Below, piece by piece: positions 13,240 to 18,947 of a stretch of DNA of 18,947 nucleotides (position 1 is its first letter; every line of letters begins with the position of its first letter). A program made the position numbers and the translations under genes. The notes under the pieces are model-generated. The model saw only the letters and a list, made by a program, of their open reading frames with translations. It did not search any database and was not told where the DNA came from. The DNA lies in NCBI GenBank assembly GCA_030834365.1, contig JAURFJ010000014.1, forward strand, positions 1 through 18,947, given 5' to 3'. This DNA is from Flavobacteriaceae bacterium. Lineage in GTDB: Bacteria; Bacteroidota; Bacteroidia; Flavobacteriales; Flavobacteriaceae.

Positions 13240-14660
13240 AAAAGCAGATAAATAAATCTGTATTCTGGGCCTTAGCCTTTTCCGTAGTGTTGGTGTTTTC
13301 TGCTCAAAGTCAGAGTGAGAATTCACCCTCAAGGGATGCATTAATGCTTGAGTCAATCTACAATGAAACCATGACTAATGCTAAGGCATACGATTGGCTG
13401 CGCTTTCTCTCGCTTCAGATCGGTGGCCGTCTGTCTGGATCAGTAGAGGCCGAACAAGCTGTAGAATACACCAAGTCTGTTCTTAATGATCTAGGACTTG
13501 ATCGCGTCTATTTGCAGCCTGTGATGGTGCCTAAATGGGTGAGAGGGGCTCCTGAATATGCCTATTACGAAACGGCTCCAGGTCTCAGCACTACTGTGCC
13601 AATAACCGCTTTAGGCGGATCAGTAGCCACTCCGAGTATAGGCCTTAAGGCCAAGGTGATTGAGGTAAAGGGGTTAGAAGAGCTTGAGAAGTTGGGTCGC
13701 CGCGTTATTGAAGGAAAAATTGTCTTTTACAACCGTCCGATGAACCCTCAAACCATTCAGACCTTTGACGCCTATGGAGCTTGTGTAGACCAGCGTTATG
13801 CTGGAGCATTAGAGGCGGCGAAATATGGAGCAGTGGGAGTTATTGTACGCTCTATGAACCTGCGAAAGGATGACTTTCCGCACACCGGATCAATGAGTTA
13901 TGGAGAAAGTCCGATTAACTCGCGTATTCCAGCTGCTGCTATAAGTACTAACGGGGCCGATTTGTTATCAGCCACCCTGCGCCTTAATCCTGAAACTACC
14001 TTTTACTTCAAACAAAATTGTCGTGCCTTTCCTGATGTTAAGTCATACAATGTCATCGGAGAAATCAAAGGTTCAGTTTATCCTGAAGAGATCATGGTCG
14101 TTGGTGGTCATCTAGATTCTTGGGATCTCGGTGACGGTGCCCACGATGACGGAGCTGGTGTCGTGCAGTCGATAGAGGTCTTGCGCACGCTTAAGGCGAT
14201 TGGGTATAAGCCCAAGAGAACCTTGCGAGCGGTCTTGTTTATGAATGAAGAAAATGGCCTCAGAGGTGCTAGAGAATACGCTAGTGAGTCAGAATCTTTA
14301 GGAGAGAAGCATGTTTTTGCGCTGGAGAGCGATAGCGGAGGGTTTACCCCTAGGGGCTTTCAGTTTGATACCAGCCCTCAGAATTTTGAGCGACTGCAAA
14401 AATGGTCAGCCCTATTCTATCCGTATTTCACTGACCGCTTTGAGTTGGGCGGAAGCGGAGCCGATGTGGGGCCCTTGAAGTCTCAGGGAACGGTTTTGGC
14501 GGGATTAAGACCTGACTCTCAGCGCTATTTCGATCACCATCACTCTGATCACGACACGTTTGATCAGGTGAATAAACGCGAATTAGAACTCGGGGCTGCT
14601 GCGATGGCATCTCTACTTTATTTAATAGATACTTACGGAGCTGATACTCCAACGAACTAA
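13236..14660 (+). CDS. Exported M28-family zinc metallopeptidase (carboxypeptidase Q-like)
   Basis: A 474-residue protein with a Sec signal peptide (about residues 1-24: a basic start, hydrophobic FWALAFSVVLVFSAQS). It is therefore envelope-located or secreted. A protease-associated (PA) domain is inserted around 125-260. The M28 catalytic domain carries the di-zinc ligands: His292 in VVGGHLDSWD, bridging Asp304 in HDDGAGV, the catalytic Glu338/Glu339 pair in MNEENGLRGA, Asp366 in LESDSGG, and the histidines at 434-436 (YFDHHHSDHDTF). This set resembles plasma glutamate carboxypeptidase / carboxypeptidase Q, which cleaves dipeptides or unsubstituted C-termini. The start overlaps the response-regulator stop. 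The PPIase fusion follows after 11 bases. The exact substrate cannot be given. Confidence 0.93.
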   Translation: MKKQINKSVFWALAFSVVLVFSAQSQSENSPSRDALMLESIYNETMTNAKAYDWLRFLSLQIGGRLSGSVEAEQAVEYTKSVLNDLGLDRVYLQPVMVPKWVRGAPEYAYYETAPGLSTTVPITALGGSVATPSIGLKAKVIEVKGLEELEKLGRRVIEGKIVFYNRPMNPQTIQTFDAYGACVDQRYAGALEAAKYGAVGVIVRSMNLRKDDFPHTGSMSYGESPINSRIPAAAISTNGADLLSATLRLNPETTFYFKQNCRAFPDVKSYNVIGEIKGSVYPEEIMVVGGHLDSWDLGDGAHDDGAGVVQSIEVLRTLKAIGYKPKRTLRAVLFMNEENGLRGAREYASESESLGEKHVFALESDSGGFTPRGFQFDTSPQNFERLQKWSALFYPYFTDRFELGGSGADVGPLKSQGTVLAGLRPDSQRYFDHHHSDHDTFDQVNKRELELGAAAMASLLYLIDTYGADTPTN

Positions 14661-14671
14661 AATTAATCTTA

Positions 14672-15604
14672 ATGCAAGAAGGAATTTACGCCCAAATAGG
14701 CACCGCCAAAGGAACCATACTCATTCAACTAACTCACGATAAGACCCCCGGAACCGTCGGAAATTTTGTGGCTTTAGCAGAGGGAAATCTAGAAAACAAG
14801 GCAAAGCCACAAGGCACGCCCTATTATGACGGACTCAACTTTCACCGTGTTATTCCCGACTTTATGGTACAAGGTGGTTGCCCTCTAGGCTCCGGAACCG
14901 GTGACCCTGGGTATAAGTTTGACGATGAATTTCATCCCGATTTAAAGCATGACCGCCCCGGCGTGCTCTCTATGGCGAATGCCGGTCCGGGAACCAATGG
15001 AAGTCAGTTTTTTATCACTCATGTTCCGACCCCTTGGTTAGATAACAAGCATACTGTTTTTGGCCATGTAATATCTGGTCAAGAGGTGGTAGATGCCATC
15101 GCACAGGGTGATCGTATCTCGTCTATCGAAATCGTACGACAAGGAGCAGCGGCAGAGCAATGGAATGCTGTAGAGGCCTTTAGAAACTTTGAGAACTCTC
15201 GAGCTAACAGAGAAAAAGCTGAACGTGAGGCGCGCGAAGCCGCGCTCGATAGCCTAGCTGCCGGATTTGATCAAACACCATCAGGGCTTAGGTATAAAAT
15301 TATTCAAAAGGGCAACGGACGTTCAGCCGAAAAAAACAAACAGGTAAGTGTGCATTATGAGGGAAGCCTCGAAAACGGACAGGTGTTTGATTCGTCGTAT
15401 AAGCGAAAAGAACCCATAGAGTTTACCTTAGGTATAGGACAGGTTATTGCTGGATGGGACGAGGGCATTTCGCTGCTTAAAGAAGGAGATAAGGCCCGCT
15501 TTGTTATTCCATCAGATCTAGGTTACGGGGCTCGAGGTGCAGGTGGGGTTATTCCTCCACATGCAACACTGATTTTTGATGTTGAACTAGTAAAGGTCGG
15601 GTAA
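14672..15604 (+). CDS. Dual-family peptidyl-prolyl isomerase: cyclophilin fused to FKBP
   Basis: One 310-residue protein with two unrelated proline isomerase folds. The N-terminal cyclophilin covers about 5-158 with NFHRVIPDFMVQGG (56-69; catalytic Arg59), GTNGSQFFIT (107-116) and the cyclosporin-site tryptophan Trp122 (PTPWLDNKHTVFG). A charged helical linker runs about 163-198 (REKAEREAREAALDSL). The C-terminal FKBP covers about 203-308, with VHYEG (227-231, Tyr229), VFDSSY (238-243), VIAGWDEG (258-265, Trp262) and GYGARGAGGVIPP (284-296). Key residues are present in both halves, so both should be active. No signal peptide is visible, so it is probably cytoplasmic. Cyclophilin-FKBP fusions in this order have been described in Flavobacteria. 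It lies 11 bases after the peptidase gene and 2 before the YfiT gene. Confidence 0.95.
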   Translation: MQEGIYAQIGTAKGTILIQLTHDKTPGTVGNFVALAEGNLENKAKPQGTPYYDGLNFHRVIPDFMVQGGCPLGSGTGDPGYKFDDEFHPDLKHDRPGVLSMANAGPGTNGSQFFITHVPTPWLDNKHTVFGHVISGQEVVDAIAQGDRISSIEIVRQGAAAEQWNAVEAFRNFENSRANREKAEREAREAALDSLAAGFDQTPSGLRYKIIQKGNGRSAEKNKQVSVHYEGSLENGQVFDSSYKRKEPIEFTLGIGQVIAGWDEGISLLKEGDKARFVIPSDLGYGARGAGGVIPPHATLIFDVELVKVG

Positions 15605-15606
15605 GC

Positions 15607-16131
15607 ATGAGTGACTTGAAGTTTCCCATTGGCCCGTTCGCAAAGCCTTCGACTATAACGGCCACTGATTTAGCCAAAGCGGTAGATACTCTAGCTCGCA
15701 TACCGGCCAAGATCAGAGTGCTTGTGGGCTCATGGAGCGATGAGCAGTTAGACACTCCTTACCGAGAGGGTGGCTGGACGGCCCGCCAGCTCATTCATCA
15801 TTTGGCCGACAGCCACATGCATAGTCTTATTCGCTACAAATGGGCCCTTACCGAAGATACGCCGCTTATAAAGGCCTACGATCAAGACGCATGGGCGACG
15901 CTTCCAGATGCCTTAATGCCCATATCTTCCTCACTCTCTTTGTTGGAGGCTGTGCATGAAAAGATCGTCTTTATCGTCAAGTCGTATGATTTTGAGCAAC
16001 TCAGCGTGGCCTTTATTCATCCAGAAACAAAAAAGGAACGTAATCTACTTGAGAATACGCTCCTTTATGCTTGGCACGCCGATCATCACTACGCTCACTT
16101 AGAGCGCCTTTCTGAGCGACAGGGCTGGTAG
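15607..16131 (+). CDS. YfiT-type DinB-superfamily metal-dependent (bacillithiol) transferase
   Basis: A 174-residue four-helix-bundle protein of the DinB/YfiT group. PIGPF (7-11) and the strongly conserved TPYREGGWTARQLIHHLADSH (positions 50-70) lead into SLIRYKWALTED (73-84) and the C-terminal AWHADHHYAHLE (155-166). The histidines around 64-65, 157 and 160-161 are the expected divalent-metal ligands. Related Bacillus proteins are proposed bacillithiol S-transferases in thiol detoxification. Whether this organism makes bacillithiol cannot be judged from this window. The start is two bases after the PPIase fusion's stop, so it is the last gene of the response-regulator run. It faces the convergent M14 gene across 8 bases with no visible terminator. 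Confidence 0.9.
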   Translation: MSDLKFPIGPFAKPSTITATDLAKAVDTLARIPAKIRVLVGSWSDEQLDTPYREGGWTARQLIHHLADSHMHSLIRYKWALTEDTPLIKAYDQDAWATLPDALMPISSSLSLLEAVHEKIVFIVKSYDFEQLSVAFIHPETKKERNLLENTLLYAWHADHHYAHLERLSERQGW

Positions 16132-16139
16132 TTACATTA

Positions 16140-18671
16140 TTACATTGCTTCTCCGAAGAACAAAGCGTTGAGCAACAGGCGATTGGTTCCATACCAAAAT
16201 GCCCTAAAGTTGGTGTTGTCGGTAAAGCCTATCACGCGACCTGCCCCCAAAGATTCAGTTACAAAAGGCACGGATCCGCTTAGAACCTTTAGGTTTTCTT
16301 CAGAAATATAGCCACTTAACAGCGGATTGTTGCTGTAGCGAATAGGGTTTTCGTAGGACTGTTTTTTCGGCTCTATGTAGATATTGGTGTTTCTAAATAG
16401 GGCAATGCTGCTTTCGCTGAATCCAAAATTGATCGGATGCGAGCGGTCAATTGTTGCCTCAAAAATAGACCCTCCAGTTACTTGCGCTCCTTGGTATTCG
16501 TCACGCTGATCGAAGCGCAGACCAGAGGCCTCTTTTACGGTCGCTGATCGTGTCTCAAATTTCAAAAATTCATTTCTTTTGAGCCAGTTTACGGTGTTTC
16601 TGTATCCAATGAGAATACCTCCTTTACGAACCCACTGCTTGAGGTTGTCTACACTGCGATCACTTAGGTTTAACCCGTATGAGGTGCTCGGAAAAATGAT
16701 GCGGTTGTAGCGCGAAAGGTCAGCGCGCTCAAGATTTTTGGTATCTAACTTAGTCACTTTGATTTGAAAACGCTGATCGAAGAGATGCCACATCTCACCC
16801 GCGTCGTATGAGCTAATGCCGTCGCCTACAATTAAGGCTACCGAAATAGGATTGACCGGTTCAAAGTCGTTACTGCCTAAATCGATTCCTTTTGTGCGGC
16901 CTGTACCTACAGCGGTCACTTTAACGGGTATACTAGTTACCAATTCAGAGATCTCTTTAAAGAGTTCTTCTGAATTAAGAGCCTGGCTTTGTAGCGGAAC
17001 CATGAGTGTTCCGTAGTCGTAGCGCTTGCCCTCTAGCTCAAAAGGAGCCATAGCCACCTTCACTCGAATACCTTTCTGTGTCAGGTGATGTGTCAGTTTA
17101 GAGGCATAGTAGTCATGTGGCTCGTACAAGTAGGCGTAGGTGCTTTTGGCGCTTACCTCTCCTGATCTAAGGGTAAGACTGGCTGCTTCGCTAAGGGCTG
17201 AAGTCGGAACTTTAGAGAGCTTCTCGTAATTAACACCGAACGCATGAGGAAAGGTCCATGCCGAGATATCGTAGAAAAGACTGTCTGCAAAAACACTGCG
17301 CTCTTCAAAAATGGCGTGAATAAGCCTAGGATTTTTTTGATTGAGCGGAACAAAGTAGCTCTGACCAGCCTCGTATTTCTTTCCTGAAACGGTTACAGCC
17401 TCATCAAGCACTTGATGCTTTATGCGGTGACGCTTAAGTACTTCGGCTAAATGCCATGGACTGCTGTAGTCTTTGGCGCTGCCAAATAAGTAACCAGACA
17501 CTTTTTCGCCTTGAGCCTCTGACTTGAGCTGTTTGTAATAGCTGTATTGGTAGTTTTGAAGCTGACTCTTTAAGCCATTGGCTGCTTTGAGGGTAGATAC
17601 CGCTGTACTCATTTGGTTTCGAACGGTAAACGGAAAGGTCAACAGGCCGTTTTCGCTTTCTTGAACATGGCCTCTAGAGCTGGCTTGCTCGAAAAGTATT
17701 CCTACACTTCCATTCACATCAGGAAAGGTTGAACCCTTTCCGTAGTAATAGTCGTCGTAGTTTTCTTCGCTGTAGTAAAGAGATCCAATTTCATTCAGCG
17801 CAGCCTCGTGATAGTCTCCAATCGCTGCGGTTAACTCTTGATTAATCTTCGGGGTAAGCGGATGCACCCGCTTGGGCTCGCCAGGTTGAAAGAAAAAGGT
17901 TGAGTTGGTGCCCATTTCATGGTGATCAGTAAGAATGTTTGGCACCCAATCGTGAAAAGTTTCTATTCGAGCTCTGCTCTCGGGCAGCTGAACCGGTAAC
18001 CAATCGCGGTTGAGGTCAAAGTAGTAGTGGTTGGTGCGTCCGCCCGGCCAAACTTCACTGTATTCGCGATCATTCGGATCTGAATTAATCACATGGGCTC
18101 TGTTAGTGTTGGCCCAATAAGCGAAGCGTTGAAGTCCGTCTGGGTTAAAGCTGGGGTCAAACAACACTATGGTATTTTCAAGCAATTGCAAGGCCTCATC
18201 TGCGGCTGCCAGGTAGTAGGCGTAGGCTAGCGAAGCGTTAGATCCACTAGGTTCGTTGCCGTGAATAGAGAAGCCTTGGTAGATCACTACAGGGTCTTCT
18301 GTAGAAGGGGCTTTTTCCCCTGAAGCGATGCGCTGTTGATTGGCCTTTATTTCGTCAATACGCGCTAAATTCTCTGGGCTTGATACAGTAAGCAGTATGA
18401 TAGGTCTTCCTTCATAGGTAGTTCCCCTAGTGGTCAATTGCATGCGGTCGCTGGCATTAGCTAATGCGGTCATGTATTGAACGAGCTTGTCGTGGGTGAT
18501 GTGCCACTCGCCAACTTCATGGCCTATAATGTGCTCTGGCTTGGGTACCGAGGGGTCGTAGTTGGCCGATTGAGGCAGGTAATAGTCTAGGGTGACATCA
18601 GCAGACGATTGCTGGCCACTTACAAAGCCAAAAAGACACAGCCCAAACAGGCCGAAGATACGTTTGATCAT
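16140..18671 (-). CDS. Large exported M14-family zinc carboxypeptidase
   Basis: An 843-residue protein starting at 18669-18671 with a clear signal peptide (MIKRIFGLFGLCLFGFVSG, then QQSS). An in-frame ATG at 18824 would put 51 basic residues ahead of it and overlap the upstream gene, so it is rejected. The N-terminal peptidase domain (about 40-380) has the zinc ligands His137 and Glu140 in SIHGNEPSG, the substrate arginine Arg222 in DLNRDWLP, a third histidine in LTDHHEMG (about 248-255) and the catalytic Glu328 in GILFEQASSRG. The remaining ~450 residues contain a region (about 600-843) resembling a glutamine-amidotransferase-like/ThuA-type fold seen in related large M14 proteins; I cannot prove this from motifs. 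It lies 16 bases after the DUF3276 gene. A role in peptide degradation in the envelope is likely. Confidence 0.91.
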   Translation of the reverse strand: MIKRIFGLFGLCLFGFVSGQQSSADVTLDYYLPQSANYDPSVPKPEHIIGHEVGEWHITHDKLVQYMTALANASDRMQLTTRGTTYEGRPIILLTVSSPENLARIDEIKANQQRIASGEKAPSTEDPVVIYQGFSIHGNEPSGSNASLAYAYYLAAADEALQLLENTIVLFDPSFNPDGLQRFAYWANTNRAHVINSDPNDREYSEVWPGGRTNHYYFDLNRDWLPVQLPESRARIETFHDWVPNILTDHHEMGTNSTFFFQPGEPKRVHPLTPKINQELTAAIGDYHEAALNEIGSLYYSEENYDDYYYGKGSTFPDVNGSVGILFEQASSRGHVQESENGLLTFPFTVRNQMSTAVSTLKAANGLKSQLQNYQYSYYKQLKSEAQGEKVSGYLFGSAKDYSSPWHLAEVLKRHRIKHQVLDEAVTVSGKKYEAGQSYFVPLNQKNPRLIHAIFEERSVFADSLFYDISAWTFPHAFGVNYEKLSKVPTSALSEAASLTLRSGEVSAKSTYAYLYEPHDYYASKLTHHLTQKGIRVKVAMAPFELEGKRYDYGTLMVPLQSQALNSEELFKEISELVTSIPVKVTAVGTGRTKGIDLGSNDFEPVNPISVALIVGDGISSYDAGEMWHLFDQRFQIKVTKLDTKNLERADLSRYNRIIFPSTSYGLNLSDRSVDNLKQWVRKGGILIGYRNTVNWLKRNEFLKFETRSATVKEASGLRFDQRDEYQGAQVTGGSIFEATIDRSHPINFGFSESSIALFRNTNIYIEPKKQSYENPIRYSNNPLLSGYISEENLKVLSGSVPFVTESLGAGRVIGFTDNTNFRAFWYGTNRLLLNALFFGEAM

Positions 18672-18687
18672 AATAATTAGTTTCAGG

Positions 18688-18947
18688 TTAAAGTTCCTCG
18701 AAGTCGAGGTCAGTAAACGAGGATGAAGTGCCTTTGGTATCTTCCAAATAGCCTTCGTCTTCCTCTTCTTTTTTAAAGTCTTTCTGATGGCGTTCAGATA
18801 TGACCTCTTCTCCTTTGGAGTCAATTACGAACTGCATCATTTCATTCAAGATTTCACTGAATGCGGTGAAATCTTCTTTATACAAGTAAATCTTGTGTTT
18901 TTTGTAATGAAAACTTCCGTCGTCATTAGAAAACTTCTTACTCTCAG
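18688..18947 (-). CDS. PUR-alpha-like DUF3276 nucleic-acid-binding protein (5' end outside window)
   Basis: The frame is open to the window edge, so only the C-terminal ~86 residues are visible. They begin ESKKFSNDDGSFHYKKHKIY and continue LYKEDFTAFSEILNEMM, the characteristic end of the PUR-alpha-type domain (DUF3276, PF11680). Members found in Bacteroidota and in Borrelia bind single-stranded DNA or RNA. A charged, acidic tail follows (KKEEEDEGYLED) and the protein ends SSFTDLDFEEL. A TTG codon at 18883-18885 could be mistaken for a start, but the upstream residues match the family, so the true start is outside. The M14 gene begins 16 bases downstream and may share its transcript. Confidence 0.88.
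   Translation of the reverse strand, partial: ESKKFSNDDGSFHYKKHKIYLYKEDFTAFSEILNEMMQFVIDSKGEEVISERHQKDFKKEEEDEGYLEDTKGTSSSFTDLDFEEL

Noticed and set aside
16127..16150. Short repeat TTACATTATTACATT between the convergent yfiT-type and M14 genes
   Set aside because: Two copies of a 7-base A/T-rich unit, partly within coding ends; no stem or T-tract, so not a terminator or a meaningful repeat.
18672..18824. N-terminal extension of 51 basic residues on the M14 peptidase
   Set aside because: It would overlap the DUF3276 gene and bury the signal peptide, so the internal start at 18671 is far more likely.
1..18947. CRISPR arrays, tRNA/rRNA genes, insertion sequences or prophage genes
   Set aside because: No regularly spaced repeats, cloverleaf-like segments, transposase or phage motifs were seen; coding density and gene content are ordinary chromosomal.

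Overview
The window is a compact chromosomal segment from a member of the Bacteroidota, most likely class Flavobacteriia. The pointers are a PUR-alpha-like DUF3276 protein, a BBP2-type outer-membrane porin beside amt/glnK, a fused cyclophilin-FKBP protein, a DnaJ with a halved zinc finger, a sigma-54 activator with no C-terminal DNA-binding domain, A/T-rich leaders without clear Shine-Dalgarno sequences, and a TAnnTTTG-type -7 box before grpE. Species-level assignment is not possible from the sequence alone.

Layout. 1-2480 (+): the 3' part of prfA, then pyrF and an alpha/beta hydrolase, separated by 1-3 bases. 2473-2847 (-): a small protein I do not recognise, convergent with the hydrolase. 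2955-4002 (+): an Lrp/AsnC-type regulator overlapped by a DUF1684 lipoprotein gene. 4058-6735 (-): a nitrogen locus read glnK (P-II), amt, porin, with a terminator-like hairpin between amt and the porin and another after the porin. 6905-8521 (-): ilvE, a small two-helix membrane protein and fluC/crcB, overlapping in series. 8568-10155 (+): mnmD and a TIGR01777-type SDR gene. 10235-11919 (+): grpE-dnaJ behind a recognisable promoter, followed by two hairpins. 12079-16131 (+): a sigma-54 response regulator, an M28 peptidase, a cyclophilin-FKBP fusion and a YfiT/DinB protein in one tightly spaced run. 16140-18947 (-): a large M14 carboxypeptidase preceded by the 3' part of a DUF3276 gene.

How the genes work together. 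P-II and Amt form the usual ammonium sensing and uptake pair, and the adjacent porin probably provides outer-membrane passage. GrpE and DnaJ are the DnaK co-chaperones. ilvE, pyrF, prfA and mnmD serve amino-acid metabolism, pyrimidine synthesis, translation termination and tRNA modification. Two exported peptidases (M28 and M14) suggest use of peptides. Coding density is high. No gene-free stretch exceeds about 170 bases, and I see no rRNA, tRNA, CRISPR array, insertion sequence or phage gene. Most of the content is housekeeping. The points worth a second look are variant domain architectures (DnaJ, the sigma-54 activator, the dual immunophilin) and hairpins placed immediately ahead of downstream genes. 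I did not find a convincing wholly new system.
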